From: an uncultured Clostridia bacterium
GTDB taxonomy: Bacteria; Bacillota; Clostridia; Peptostreptococcales; Anaerovoracaceae
Assembly (NCBI GenBank): GCA_938046095.1
Contig: CALIXS010000013.1
Location: forward strand, 112,852-176,851
Length of the DNA stretch: 64,000 bases
Reading direction: 5' to 3'
A program made the position numbers and the translations under genes. The notes beneath the pieces are model-generated. The model worked only from the letters and a program-made list of their open reading frames with translations. It had not been told where the DNA came from and ran no database searches. This document shows positions 32,578 through 42,300 of this stretch, in pieces (position 1 is the stretch's first letter; each line of letters opens with the position of its first letter).

Positions 32578-35174
32578 TTTATATGCTCCTTAAGCTCTTC
32601 AAGGATGCCGATCGCCTGTGACGGCTTTACTTCCATAAGGTCAAGTTCCCGCAGCTTTTTTACGAGCTCCTCAACCGGACCCGGCACAAAAAGCGACAGT
32701 TGTTCGCCGTCTTCGGCCTTCTCCGGGGTCGCGGCCCGCCTTATTTCGATATTGCCCGACTCGAGCGCATCCAGTTTGCTCTGAGCATCGTCGAGAAGAC
32801 TTTTCGGTACTCCCGCAAGCCTTGCGACGTGTATTCCGTAGCTTTTGCTTGCGGCACCCGGTACAATCCTGTGAAGGAATACTATCTCTCCTGCAGCTTC
32901 GGAAACATCGACGTTAAGGTTTTTTACACCGTCAAGCGCTCCCTCGAGATCTGTAAGTTCGTGATAATGCGTCGCAAAAAGTGTCCGTATATGCGTCCTC
33001 TCGCGGCACAGATAATCTACACATGCCCATGCGATCGAAAGCCCGTCGTACGTACTCGTACCGCGTCCTATTTCGTCGAGGATAATAAGGCTTCTTTCGG
33101 TAGCACAGTTAAGAATATACGAAAGCTCGCTCATTTCGACGTAAAAGGTCGACTGCCCCTGCGACAGATTGTCGGATGCACCGATCCTCGTAAAAATTCT
33201 GTCCACCACTCCGATGCGCGTTCTCGTGCAAGGCACAAAACAGCCCGCCTGAGCCATCAGAACGATCAGGGCGGTCTGTCGCATGTAAGTCGATTTCCCC
33301 GACATGTTAGGGCCTGTTATTATCATGAGGCTGCTGTCGGAGTTATTGAGATACGTATCGTTCGATACGAACAAAACCTTATCAGTCTGCTCTATTACGG
33401 GATGGCGCCCGCCTTCGATGATAAGCTCGCTGCCTGTGTCGACCTCCGGCCTCGTGTAGTTGTATCTGTTGCTTACATTCGCAAAAGAACAGAGAACATC
33501 GAGAACAGCCACGGCATCGGAGGTGTCCTGTATATCCCTTACTCTCGCTTTTATCTTCTCTCTGATTTCGCAGAATATCTCATACTCGAGCCTGTTTATC
33601 TTCGTCTCGGCATTCATCACAAGATTTTCCGTTTCCTTGAGCTCGGGTGTTATGTAACGTTCATTGTTTACGAGCGTCTGCTTTCTTATATAATCGTCGG
33701 GTACGAGCTCGGCATTTGCGCGCGTAACATCTATATAGTATCCGAAAACTTTGTTATACCCCACCTTGAGCGTTTTTATTCCCGTGCGCTCTCTCTCGCG
33801 CGGCTCAAGACCCGCAATCCATTCCTTGGCATCCTTTATCGATGCCTTAAGTCCGTCGAGCTCTGCGGAAAAACCTTCACAAATAAGCCCTCCCTCTTTT
33901 ATCGTAAACGGAGCATCCTCAGATATGGATGACGCTATCAGCTCCTCTATATCGCCGAGATCTGCTATACCGCCCGATATATCCGCGAGGAGCGGAGCAT
34001 CTGCCATGCTGAGAGCTTCCTTTATGTCCGGGAGAACTGAAACGGAACGTTTCAGGGCGAGCATATCACGGCCGCACACACTTCCCGAGGCAATCCGCGC
34101 CGCAAGCCGCTCAAAGTCATACACCTGCTTCAGAGCAGTCCTGAGCTCATTTTCCATCAGAGGATCTGAAACTGCCGCGGCTACCGCATCGAGCCTGCGG
34201 TTTATTTCATCGGCGTTATTGAGCGGTCCTCTGAGCCATTTTTTCAGAAGTCTTCCACCCATCGCCGTACACGTCCTGTCGAGTATGCCGAGCAGTGAAC
34301 CGTCAAGTTGCTTGTCGTACAGCGTCTCCGTTATTTCGAGATTTCTGAGCGTCGCTTTATCGAGAGACATGCCGGAGCCCGTGTCGAAATAGACGCACGG
34401 CTTCAGCTGCGAAAGCGACTGCTTCTGGGTATCGAGCAGATACGAGAGAAGCGCGCCGAGCGCTGACATTGCAGCAGTGCGGTCTGCAAGCCCCGTCATA
34501 CCCGCAGCGCCCTTTCCGAACTGCGATTTCAATATATCTTCTGCCGCCATGCGGGAGAAATAATCGTCATCTTTTATGTCCGTGTACGCGTTCACAGCGT
34601 CCTTTACGCGTGATGCGCCGTATTTTTCTTCAAATGAACGCGATAATATAACCTCCTTTACGCCGAGGCGCACGAGAACGTCCGTCATATCGGCGATAGT
34701 CTTCGCCGTCTCCCGCTCCTCCGTCGCGGCAAGCTCGCCCGTCGATATATCGCAGTAAGCGAGCGCCATTCCGTCACTTCCGTAATACAGCGCTGCGAGA
34801 TAATTATTTTCGTTTTCCGAGAGCATCGTTTCGCTCGTCAGGGTTCCCGGAGTCACGATCCTGATGACATCTCTCGCAACGAGGCTTTTCGCGAGAGCCG
34901 GGTCCTCGGTCTGCTCGCATATAGCGACCTTATGCCCCTTTTCGACGAGGCGGTGTATATATGTATCAGCGGCATGATACGGCACGCCGCACATCGGCGC
35001 ACGTTCCTCCTGACCGCATTGTTTACCTGTTAAAGTGAGCTCGAGCTCGCGCGATGCCAGATGGGCGTCATCGTAAAACATCTCATAAAAGTCTCCGACT
35101 CTGTAAAACAAGATACAATCTTTGTATTTTTCTTTTATGTCAAAGTACTGCTGCATCATCGGTGACAGTTTCAT
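32574..35174 (-). CDS. mutS: DNA mismatch repair protein MutS
   Basis: An 866-residue MutS. The mismatch-binding FxE motif is in RVGDFYEMF near residue 30; the clamp and lever domains occupy the centre; the ATPase has GPNMSGKSTYMRQ and the DEIGRGTSTYDG Walker B/signature region. It recognises base mismatches and recruits MutL, encoded next. GGAGG is nine bases upstream of the ATG. A hairpin separates it from the aminotransferase gene, but the strand and close spacing suggest partial readthrough. Confidence 0.98.
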   Translation of the reverse strand: MKLSPMMQQYFDIKEKYKDCILFYRVGDFYEMFYDDAHLASRELELTLTGKQCGQEERAPMCGVPYHAADTYIHRLVEKGHKVAICEQTEDPALAKSLVARDVIRIVTPGTLTSETMLSENENNYLAALYYGSDGMALAYCDISTGELAATEERETAKTIADMTDVLVRLGVKEVILSRSFEEKYGASRVKDAVNAYTDIKDDDYFSRMAAEDILKSQFGKGAAGMTGLADRTAAMSALGALLSYLLDTQKQSLSQLKPCVYFDTGSGMSLDKATLRNLEITETLYDKQLDGSLLGILDRTCTAMGGRLLKKWLRGPLNNADEINRRLDAVAAAVSDPLMENELRTALKQVYDFERLAARIASGSVCGRDMLALKRSVSVLPDIKEALSMADAPLLADISGGIADLGDIEELIASSISEDAPFTIKEGGLICEGFSAELDGLKASIKDAKEWIAGLEPRERERTGIKTLKVGYNKVFGYYIDVTRANAELVPDDYIRKQTLVNNERYITPELKETENLVMNAETKINRLEYEIFCEIREKIKARVRDIQDTSDAVAVLDVLCSFANVSNRYNYTRPEVDTGSELIIEGGRHPVIEQTDKVLFVSNDTYLNNSDSSLMIITGPNMSGKSTYMRQTALIVLMAQAGCFVPCTRTRIGVVDRIFTRIGASDNLSQGQSTFYVEMSELSYILNCATERSLIILDEIGRGTSTYDGLSIAWACVDYLCRERTHIRTLFATHYHELTDLEGALDGVKNLNVDVSEAAGEIVFLHRIVPGAASKSYGIHVARLAGVPKSLLDDAQSKLDALESGNIEIRRAATPEKAEDGEQLSLFVPGPVEELVKKLRELDLMEVKPSQAIGILEELKEHIK

Positions 35175-35194
35175 TGAACAAATCCTCCGGATAA

Positions 35195-35232
35195 TTTTCA
35201 GGCAGCGAACCGTAACGGCCGCTGCCCGAAAA
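35195..35232 (-). terminator. Hairpin between the aminotransferase gene and mutS
   Basis: GGCAGCG (35201-35207) pairs with CGCTGCC (35220-35226), and the flanking TTTTC/GAAAA arms can extend it with one mismatch. On the minus strand it is followed by TGAAAATT rather than a T-run, so it is a weak terminator or an attenuator in front of mutS. Confidence 0.4.
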
Positions 35233-35251
35233 TGAGTTAAATCCTTACAGG

Positions 35252-36451
35252 TTACTTTCCCTGCTTCTTGTTGTAGGCTTCAATGCCGAGTCTGATGAGC
35301 TCGGCTCCTCTTCTCATATCATGCTGGTTCAGACAGAATGCAATGCGTATTTCGTCCCTGCCGAGCCCCTCTGTCGCATAGAAGCCTTCGGCAGGCGCAA
35401 ACATCGCCGTTTCGCCGTTGTCCTCAAATTCCTCAAGCATGAATACGAGGAATTTCTCGACGTTATCGACAGGAAGCTTCACAGTCATGTAAAGAGCTCC
35501 GCCCGGCTTCTGGCATACGACACCCGGGATCCGGCTCATCTCCTCGTAGACGGCATCTCTTCTCGCGCAGTACTCATCCCTTACCTGAGCATAATATTCT
35601 CGCGGCATTCTGAAAAGCTGCGCAGCGCCGATCTGGTCGATTGTAGCTACGCACAGCCTCGCCTGTGCTATCTTCATGGCATTGCTCATAAACTCCCTGT
35701 TCTTTGAGGCGAGAACACCTACCCTTGCGCCGCACGCGGAAAATCTTTTTGATACGGAGTCCACGATTATAACGTGATCCGCATATTCCGGGAACATGCC
35801 GAACGAGGTCACCTCTCTGCCGTCATATGTAAACTCTCTGTACACCTCGTCGGCAATGATCATGATGTCGTGCTCTTTTGCAATCCGGCATATGGTGAGC
35901 ATCTCATCCTTTGTAAGGACATTGCCCGTAGGATTCCCCGGCGTGATACAGCAGATTGCCCTCGTGTGCTCATTGATCAGCGGCTCGATCTGCTCTCTGG
36001 TGGCATACCTGAAACCGTCCTCGGCCTTTGTCGTGATAGGTCTGATCGAACCGCCGGAAGTCTGGAGAAATGTATTGTAATTCGTATAGAACGGCTCCGC
36101 AATAATGATCTCATCGCCCGGATCTACAAGAGCGAGGAAAGCCATCGTAAGTGCCTCGGAGCCTCCGTTGGTAACGATAAGATCGCCCTTTTCGTAGTCG
36201 ATGCCGTACTCTTTGAAGTAATCGACAACAGCATCCTGAAGCTCCGGGATGCCGCCCGATTCGGCGTACTTGATGACCTTCGCGTCATATGCTCTGATGG
36301 CGTCCATAAAGCATTCCGGTGTCTCAACATCGGGCTGTCCGATGTTGAGATGATACACTTTCTTGCCCTCGGCCTTTACCTTGGCAGCGATCGGATTGAA
36401 TTTCCTGATCGGCGAAAATTGCATTTCCTCTACTCTGCTTGAAAATTTCAT
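35252..36451 (-). CDS. PLP-dependent aminotransferase, aspartate aminotransferase family
   Basis: A 399-residue fold-type I class I/II aminotransferase. The PLP lysine is near residue 236 in SVSKRFSACGARVG, the loop CCITPGNPTGNVLT holds the conserved Asn-Pro-Thr-Gly, and DEVYREFTYDG follows. The sequence is closest in style to clostridial aspartate aminotransferases, but substrate specificity is not determinable. The frame opens 29 codons further upstream, but the ATG at 36451 has AAGGAG nine bases before it and gives the normal N-terminus MKFSSRVEEMQFSPIR. Downstream of tlyA by 41 bases. Confidence 0.92.
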   Translation of the reverse strand: MKFSSRVEEMQFSPIRKFNPIAAKVKAEGKKVYHLNIGQPDVETPECFMDAIRAYDAKVIKYAESGGIPELQDAVVDYFKEYGIDYEKGDLIVTNGGSEALTMAFLALVDPGDEIIIAEPFYTNYNTFLQTSGGSIRPITTKAEDGFRYATREQIEPLINEHTRAICCITPGNPTGNVLTKDEMLTICRIAKEHDIMIIADEVYREFTYDGREVTSFGMFPEYADHVIIVDSVSKRFSACGARVGVLASKNREFMSNAMKIAQARLCVATIDQIGAAQLFRMPREYYAQVRDEYCARRDAVYEEMSRIPGVVCQKPGGALYMTVKLPVDNVEKFLVFMLEEFEDNGETAMFAPAEGFYATEGLGRDEIRIAFCLNQHDMRRGAELIRLGIEAYNKKQGK

Positions 36452-36492
36452 TACCTTGAGTCTCCTTCTGAAATCACAAAGAAATATTAATA

Positions 36493-37296
36493 TTAACCGA
36501 GCTCGCTCTGCGAGCGTACAGCCACATCGTGTATACAATCGGCATCAATATTATAACCTATATTATCTCCTTTGTTAAGATACAAAAGAAATTCGACGTT
36601 GCCCTTCGCACCGGTTATCGGAGAAAAATCAAGACCGCGCGCAGTAAGTCCGGAATCGGCGGCAAAGCCTATTACGTCCGAAATAACCTGTTCTCTTATA
36701 CTTACATCCCGTACGACACCATTTTTGCCCACCTGTGAGCGTCCCGCCTCGAACTGAGGTTTTATCAGAGCTGTCATCGCGGCGGCGTCTTTAAGCATTC
36801 TGACCGCGACGGGGAATATGAGCTTCAGTGATATGAACGAAACGTCGATGCTCATGAAATCTATCGACTGTCCTATGCTGTCCGTATCGAAATATCTGAA
36901 ATTACACCTTTCTATATTGACAACCCGCTGATCGTTTCTGAGGCTGTATGCGAGCTGTCCGTACCCCACGTCAACGGCATAAACCTTCGCCGCTCCGTGC
37001 TGAAGCATGCAGTCGGTAAAGCCCCCCGTCGAGGCACCGATATCCATACACGTCCTGCCTTCAAGATTTATGCCGAAAGAGTTTATCGCTTTGAGCAGCT
37101 TAAGCCCTCCGCGGCTTACAAAAGGACATGTGTCTTTTCTGACGATTATTTCGGCTTTCGTATCGGTCAAAGTTCCGGGCTTATCACTGATGCGGCCGTC
37201 TACATAAATATGCCCTTCCATTACAGCCGCTTTAGCGCGTTCACGCGATGAAAAAAAATTGTTCCGTACAAGAAGTACATCAAGCCGTTCTTTCAA
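36493..37296 (-). CDS. tlyA: TlyA family rRNA (cytidine-2'-O)-methyltransferase
   Basis: A 267-residue protein with an N-terminal S4 RNA-binding domain (MKERLDVLLV, then EGHIYVDGR) and an FtsJ-type SAM domain (DIGASTGGFTDCML). TlyA homologues methylate 16S and/or 23S rRNA ribose and affect capreomycin sensitivity; the older name is hemolysin A. The start is TTG, with AAGGAG five bases upstream. It overlaps the 3' end of dxs by 17 bases. The dxs-tlyA pairing is common in Bacillota, where recN or argR often follows; here an aminotransferase does. Confidence 0.93.
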   Translation of the reverse strand: MKERLDVLLVRNNFFSSRERAKAAVMEGHIYVDGRISDKPGTLTDTKAEIIVRKDTCPFVSRGGLKLLKAINSFGINLEGRTCMDIGASTGGFTDCMLQHGAAKVYAVDVGYGQLAYSLRNDQRVVNIERCNFRYFDTDSIGQSIDFMSIDVSFISLKLIFPVAVRMLKDAAAMTALIKPQFEAGRSQVGKNGVVRDVSIREQVISDVIGFAADSGLTARGLDFSPITGAKGNVEFLLYLNKGDNIGYNIDADCIHDVAVRSQSELG

Positions 37297-39127
37297 GTTT
37301 TCTCCTTATGCCGTCAGCGATACCGTCCGCATCGAGACCGTATTTTCTGAACAGGTAATCGACATCGCCGTGTTCGATGAATTTGCATGGCAAAGCGAGT
37401 GTAAGCACGCTTCTGCCCGAAAGAGCCGCGGCGGTCATTTCGCCGAAACCTCCCGTTACGCAGTTATCCTCGACCGTGACGATCAAAGAATCGTTATCCG
37501 GTATGCAGGAAAAATCGAACGGTTTTACCGTGCCTACGCATATAACGCCCGCATCTATCCCGTCTACGGCGAGTATGTCGGCTGCTTTTATCGCCGGCAT
37601 CGCCATGTCTCCCACCGCAAGTATGGTCACATCGGCGCCCTCGCGCATCGATACGTTGCTGCCGTCCCATTTTCTGCCCGTTATCGGACCGGGCTGCGCC
37701 GTTCCTCTCGGGTATCTTATTGCAACGGGGCCGTCATGTATCACGGCGAATTCGAGCATGGATTTGAACTGTAACGCGTCGCACGGTGCGAGAACCGTGA
37801 TGCCCGGCATAGGAAGAAGATATGACAGATCAAACATTCCGTGATGAGTTTCGCCGTCAGCGCCGACTATTCCCGCTCTGTCTATCGCAAAAGTAACAGG
37901 CAGCTTCTGCAGGCAGACATCCTCTATTATTTCATCGTATGCCCTTTGCAGGAAAGATGAATATATGGCAACCACCGGCCTTAAGCCTCCCGCCGCCGCG
38001 CCTGCCGCGAATATTACGGCGTGTGCCTCGGCGATGCCTACGTCAAACACCTTATCGGGATGGATCCTGCGCATCTGCGACAGTCCGGTAGCCTTGCACA
38101 TGGCAGCGGTTATACCTATGACATCGGGCCTGCGGTTTGATATGTCGAGCATTTTCGCTCCGAAAACATCGGAGTAGGAACGCTTGCTGACATTGTACGA
38201 GGCTCCCGTTTCCGGGTCGAACGGACCTATGCTGTGAAAACGATCGGGCTCTTTTTCGGCAGGTCTGTATCCTTTGCCTTTTTTTGTTATAAAATGTATA
38301 ATTACGGATTGTTTCGATTTTTTTGCCTGCGCTAAAGCGTTGACTACCGCCTGCATATCATTGCCGTCAAAGGGACCCAGATACTTTACGCCGAGTTCTT
38401 CGAATATTACGCCGCCGCGAAGAAGCGCATATTTCATCCTGTCCTTTACACCGCCTATCTCACTCGTAAGTGCCGGGCCTATTACAGGTATTGAACCTAT
38501 CACACGCTTTATCTTCGTTTTCGCGCAGTTATACCCCTCCGATGTTCTAAGCTCACTCAAATGCTTTGACATACCGCCGATATTTCTCGATATCGACATC
38601 CCGTTATCGTTAAGGATTATTATTATCTTTGATTTCTGAAAGCTGACGTTGTTCAGTGCCTCAAAAGCAGGGCCTCCCGTCATCGAACCGTCTCCGATGA
38701 CTGCTATAACCTCGCCGCTTTCTTTTTTCAGTTCGCGGGCTGCAGCCAGGCCGAGCGCCGCGGATATCGATGTACTCGAGTGACCCGTTTCGTATATATC
38801 ATGCTTGCTTTCGCAGCGCTTAGGAAAACCCGATATTCCTCCGGGGGTTCGAAGTTCCGCAAAATTTTGAGCTCTGCCGGTGAGAATTTTGTGCACATAT
38901 GCCTGATGCCCCACATCCCAAATGATCTTGTCATGCGGAGAATCAAATACCTTGTGAAGCCCGAGCGATATCTCTACAATCCCGAGGTTGGAAGCCAAAT
39001 GACCTCCGGTCGCCGATACACTGTCAATCAGAAACTCCCTTATGGCGACCGCCATAAGCTCGAGCCCGTGAATATCCATTTTTTTGAGATCCCGGGGCAG
39101 ATCCATTTCGGTAATTTTTTTTGACAT
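37280..39127 (-). CDS. dxs: 1-deoxy-D-xylulose-5-phosphate synthase
   Basis: A 615-residue thiamine diphosphate enzyme that joins pyruvate and glyceraldehyde 3-phosphate, the first step of the MEP isoprenoid pathway. The N-terminal part has GHQAYVHKILTGR, the TPP/metal motif GDGSMTGGPAFEALNN, and the middle has DRAGIVGADGETHHG. It lies two bases after ispA, so precursor synthesis and prenyl-chain elongation are coexpressed. The start follows GGAAGG. Confidence 0.96.
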   Translation of the reverse strand: MSKKITEMDLPRDLKKMDIHGLELMAVAIREFLIDSVSATGGHLASNLGIVEISLGLHKVFDSPHDKIIWDVGHQAYVHKILTGRAQNFAELRTPGGISGFPKRCESKHDIYETGHSSTSISAALGLAAARELKKESGEVIAVIGDGSMTGGPAFEALNNVSFQKSKIIIILNDNGMSISRNIGGMSKHLSELRTSEGYNCAKTKIKRVIGSIPVIGPALTSEIGGVKDRMKYALLRGGVIFEELGVKYLGPFDGNDMQAVVNALAQAKKSKQSVIIHFITKKGKGYRPAEKEPDRFHSIGPFDPETGASYNVSKRSYSDVFGAKMLDISNRRPDVIGITAAMCKATGLSQMRRIHPDKVFDVGIAEAHAVIFAAGAAAGGLRPVVAIYSSFLQRAYDEIIEDVCLQKLPVTFAIDRAGIVGADGETHHGMFDLSYLLPMPGITVLAPCDALQFKSMLEFAVIHDGPVAIRYPRGTAQPGPITGRKWDGSNVSMREGADVTILAVGDMAMPAIKAADILAVDGIDAGVICVGTVKPFDFSCIPDNDSLIVTVEDNCVTGGFGEMTAAALSGRSVLTLALPCKFIEHGDVDYLFRKYGLDADGIADGIRRKLERTA

Positions 39128-39129
39128 TT

Positions 39130-40023
39130 TTAATGCGTCCTTCCTTCGTGGCGAATCACAAGATCCCTGAAAAATTCCGCGTTGTCGTAATACGGAGCTA
39201 TCGCCTTTACAGCCTGCGCCGTAAGCTCCGAGAGCTTTGCTTCGGCTGCTTCAAGTCCGTTCACTGAGATGTATGTCGTTTTCTGCTTTGTCGCATCGGA
39301 ACCCGTATTTTTACCGAGCAGATCCTTACTTCCCCTGACGTCGAGGATATCGTCGGCTATCTGAAAAGCAAGTCCGAGGCATTCCGCATACTGTCCCATA
39401 TTTCGCATCATATCCTCGTCCGCGCCGCCGATTATAAGGCCCGCCGTTACGGACGCCTCAATAAGCGCTCCCGTTTTGTTCAGATGTATGTATTCGAGCA
39501 TTTCGTTCGAACACTCGGTACGCTCGTTTTCGATATCCGCCGCCTGACCCGCGACCATGCCTCTTATACCCGCCGCCTTTGCTATCGTGCACATCGCATT
39601 GATCCTGCGATTTAGCTTTGTACTGTCATCGAGGTGAAGCAGAAGATCTTTTATCATAACCTCGTATGCCGTGTTAAGCAGTCCGTCTCCTGCAAGCGTA
39701 GCCATTCCGGCCCCGTATACCATATGATTCGTAGGCTTGCCTCTACGAAGCTCATCGTCGTCCATAGCGGGAAGATCATCGTGTACCAGAGAGTACGTAT
39801 GTATGTATTCTATCGCACAGGCGTAAGGAAGAGCCTCTTCGGATCTCCCGCCCGCAAATTCGCACGATGCGAGCAAAAGTACGGGTCTGAGCCTTTTCCC
39901 GCCCGCCATAAGAGAATAGTCCATGGCATCCGCAAGCATCCTGCTTTTGCTGTCAACGTACGGCATGTACCCTATAAGGCAGTCGTTTACAAGCCCCTTA
40001 TACTCCTCGTAGTTTTCTCTCAT
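39130..40023 (-). CDS. ispA: Polyprenyl (farnesyl/geranyl) diphosphate synthase
   Basis: A 297-residue trans-prenyltransferase with both aspartate-rich motifs: DDLPAMDDD (first, followed by RRGKPTNH) and QIADDILD (second). It condenses IPP with allylic diphosphates; the length and setting between xseB and dxs fit farnesyl diphosphate synthase. Chain-length specificity is an inference. Its ATG overlaps the xseB stop (ATGA) and has GGGGAG upstream. Confidence 0.94.
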   Translation of the reverse strand: MRENYEEYKGLVNDCLIGYMPYVDSKSRMLADAMDYSLMAGGKRLRPVLLLASCEFAGGRSEEALPYACAIEYIHTYSLVHDDLPAMDDDELRRGKPTNHMVYGAGMATLAGDGLLNTAYEVMIKDLLLHLDDSTKLNRRINAMCTIAKAAGIRGMVAGQAADIENERTECSNEMLEYIHLNKTGALIEASVTAGLIIGGADEDMMRNMGQYAECLGLAFQIADDILDVRGSKDLLGKNTGSDATKQKTTYISVNGLEAAEAKLSELTAQAVKAIAPYYDNAEFFRDLVIRHEGRTH

Positions 40024-40220
40024 CTCTCTTCTCCCCGGAATACCTCTATCTTTTGTTTCGTTTCTTCAAGGATACGCTTGCAGACTTTATAGCATTCCTC
40101 GGCCTCCTCACAAAGTCTTACAGCCTCCTCGACAGAAAGCTCCTCGTCTTTCATTACGGCCTGAAGCTCGGCAAGTCTTTTTCGGGCTTCGTCATAACTC
40201 ATTTTTTTCTTTCCGGTCAT
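40020..40220 (-). CDS. xseB: Exodeoxyribonuclease VII small subunit
   Basis: A 66-residue helical protein with the family pattern SYDEARKRLAELQ, then LSVEEAVRLCEEAEECYK. It binds XseA in the exonuclease VII complex, which degrades single-stranded DNA from both ends. The ATG at 40220 overlaps the xseA stop by four bases with AGAGGTG upstream; an in-frame codon nine residues earlier lies inside xseA and is not preferred. Confidence 0.93.
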   Translation of the reverse strand: MTGKKKMSYDEARKRLAELQAVMKDEELSVEEAVRLCEEAEECYKVCKRILEETKQKIEVFRGEER

Positions 40221-41356
40221 TTTGTCACCTCTTCTACGGCAGCACAAAGCCTGCCGTCCTTAAGTATGATATGTATCTTCTCGCCTTTCAGAACTTCTTC
40301 TGCACTCCTTACCGGCCTGCCGAATGTGTCTGTAACCGCGGCATAGCCCTGTTCGAGTATCGCACGCGGATCCCTAGCCCGTATAGATGATATCATGAGA
40401 TTTGCCGATGATATTTCTCTGTCGATATGCGCTTCAGTGATATGCAGTATCTCGTCGTAAATGCTTTTCGCATAAAGCATCTCGCACATCAAAACGGATG
40501 ACATCCTCGACTCTATATCCGTGAGCATATCTTCAGCCTCGGCAAGTGTCACCGAATCATCGGGAACGGCCATCTGTGCAGCCGCTGTAGGCGTTTCGGC
40601 TCTCGCATCGGCGACAAAATCGGAAATGGAAAAATCTATTTCGTGTCCGACGGCCGATATCACGGGTATCCTGCAATCGTATATCGCTCTCGCAACATTC
40701 TCGTCGCTGAAAGCCTGAAGTTCTTCGGGAGCTCCGCCTCCCCGGCCTACTATTATCGTATCGAGTCTTCCGAACCATTCTGCGTCGAGGAAGTTTATCA
40801 TTTCCGTTATCTCACCGGGAGCACTGATGCCCTGCACTGCTACGGGAAATACGACTATATCCGTCAATACGGTTCGCGAGGTTATTATTTTTATCATATC
40901 GCGGACCGCTGCGCCCGTCCCGGAGGTTACAAGCCCTACCGTCCGGGGCGCAGGCGGTATAGACTTTTTGTGAGCGGAATCAAACAGCCCTTCCTTCGAC
41001 AGCTTCGCCTTCAGTCTCTCGAAGGCTGCCGAGATTTCACCTTCTCCCTCGTATTCTACATCTCTCACATTGAGAGAATAATAGCCTCCTCTTTGATACA
41101 CCCTTATATATCCGCTAAGTGTCACGAGATCGCCTTCGTTTAGAGGCATCTTCAAAAGTCCTGCGCGGTCGGACATCAGGAAGCAGGAAAGTCTGCTTCC
41201 TGCATCGGAAATCGTAAAATAAATGTGACCCGTGCTGTGATATTTTACGGATGTAAGCTCACCCCTTACCCTGACTCCGCTCAACAGCGGATCATCCGAC
41301 AGGACGCGTCCTATGTATTCGTTAAGCTGTGATACTGTCACCGCTTTCATTTCCAT
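40217..41356 (-). CDS. xseA: Exodeoxyribonuclease VII large subunit
   Basis: A 379-residue XseA. The N-terminal OB-fold (about 1-100, VTVSQLNEYIGRVL then VRGELTSVKYHSTGHIYFT) binds single-stranded DNA; the catalytic domain has GLVTSGTGAAVRDM, VGRGGGAPEELQAF and SAVGHEIDFSISDFVADARAETP. It ends slightly shorter than the 400-450 of many homologues, mainly in the coiled-coil region. GGAGGGAG precedes the ATG at 41356; it overlaps the upstream gene by ten bases. Confidence 0.96.
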   Translation of the reverse strand: MEMKAVTVSQLNEYIGRVLSDDPLLSGVRVRGELTSVKYHSTGHIYFTISDAGSRLSCFLMSDRAGLLKMPLNEGDLVTLSGYIRVYQRGGYYSLNVRDVEYEGEGEISAAFERLKAKLSKEGLFDSAHKKSIPPAPRTVGLVTSGTGAAVRDMIKIITSRTVLTDIVVFPVAVQGISAPGEITEMINFLDAEWFGRLDTIIVGRGGGAPEELQAFSDENVARAIYDCRIPVISAVGHEIDFSISDFVADARAETPTAAAQMAVPDDSVTLAEAEDMLTDIESRMSSVLMCEMLYAKSIYDEILHITEAHIDREISSANLMISSIRARDPRAILEQGYAAVTDTFGRPVRSAEEVLKGEKIHIILKDGRLCAAVEEVTK

Positions 41357-42300
41357 ATATTTCTCCCTCCGAGCATAGCCGTCCCTACTGCGTTGTCAGA
41401 CGCAAGTGACGGTTCACCGAAGCAAATTGATATACCGTACGTCATGGCGGGAAGAAGCATCCTTATCGTACAGCTTGACGAAACACCTCCGGCGTAGATA
41501 ACATCATTAAGACCGGTCTTTTCCGCTGCCGCTCTTGTCATATCCGCCATGCTCTCGGTTATTCTCATGAAGAGGTACGCCACGAGCATGTCATCTTCGG
41601 TGTATCTCTTTGCAAACTCCCTTGCAAAAGCCGTTTCGAGGCCCGAAAGATCGATAAAACCGTCGCTCGTGCGGATCTTTGGCAGAATATTTTTCTTTGG
41701 AATGCCGTTCTTGAGCATATAGCCGCTCGCGAGCGCATCGAGCGTTTCACCGCACGGAAAACCGAAACCCATCAATACCCCGATTCTGTCGAGCACCTGG
41801 CCGTACGATATATCTCTCGTCCCGGCCACGATCTCCGATGATGCACCGGTAACAGCGAGTCCCTCTGTCGTGCCGCCGGAAAAATGAAACGCAAGAAAAT
41901 CGCTCATATGCTCGATCAGTGTTCCTCGGCACGCAGCCGCGATATGCCCTTCCTGGTGAGAAAAAAACTGCACTTCAACTCCGAGCATCGCGGCAATTAT
42001 CTCAGCTGCCGATACTCCCGCCGTAAATACGGGCATGTATGAGCCTGCTCTTCTTCTCGGAGCATCGGATGCGGAAACGGCAACGATGCGACCGTGCCTT
42101 GCGGTTTCGAGTACCGGCCTTAAAACCTGCGGGAGAGCGTTGATATGCTGAAAAAGAGCATCCTGCTGTCTCAGCCCTCTTTCACCTTCTTTTACCGTCA
42201 ACAGTCGGCGCTCGTCGCATATTATATTTCCGTCCATATCCGTGAGAGCCGCCGAGGTCTTATAATTGCTCGTATCTATCCCCAGTGAAAATTCACGCAT
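41347..42300 (-). CDS. TsaD/Kae1-like paralogue (O-sialoglycoprotein endopeptidase family)
   Basis: A 317-residue member of the ASKHA/TsaD superfamily. It has LGIDTSNYKTSAAL at the N-terminus, the metal-type motif HQEGH (H115, H119), FHFSGGTTEGL and a late YAGGVSSS segment. True TsaD works with TsaB and TsaE in t6A tRNA modification, but those partners are absent and this divergent version sits between nusB and xseA, as in many Clostridia, so it is probably a paralogue of unknown role. It overlaps nusB by eight bases. A genuine TsaD is expected elsewhere. Confidence 0.82.
   Translation of the reverse strand: MREFSLGIDTSNYKTSAALTDMDGNIICDERRLLTVKEGERGLRQQDALFQHINALPQVLRPVLETARHGRIVAVSASDAPRRRAGSYMPVFTAGVSAAEIIAAMLGVEVQFFSHQEGHIAAACRGTLIEHMSDFLAFHFSGGTTEGLAVTGASSEIVAGTRDISYGQVLDRIGVLMGFGFPCGETLDALASGYMLKNGIPKKNILPKIRTSDGFIDLSGLETAFAREFAKRYTEDDMLVAYLFMRITESMADMTRAAAEKTGLNDVIYAGGVSSSCTIRMLLPAMTYGISICFGEPSLASDNAVGTAMLGGRNIWK

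Noticed and set aside
32700..33932. A 410-residue open frame on the plus strand opposite mutS
   Set aside because: It mirrors a clear, full-length mutS; composition is as expected for the complement of a coding strand and no family is recognisable.
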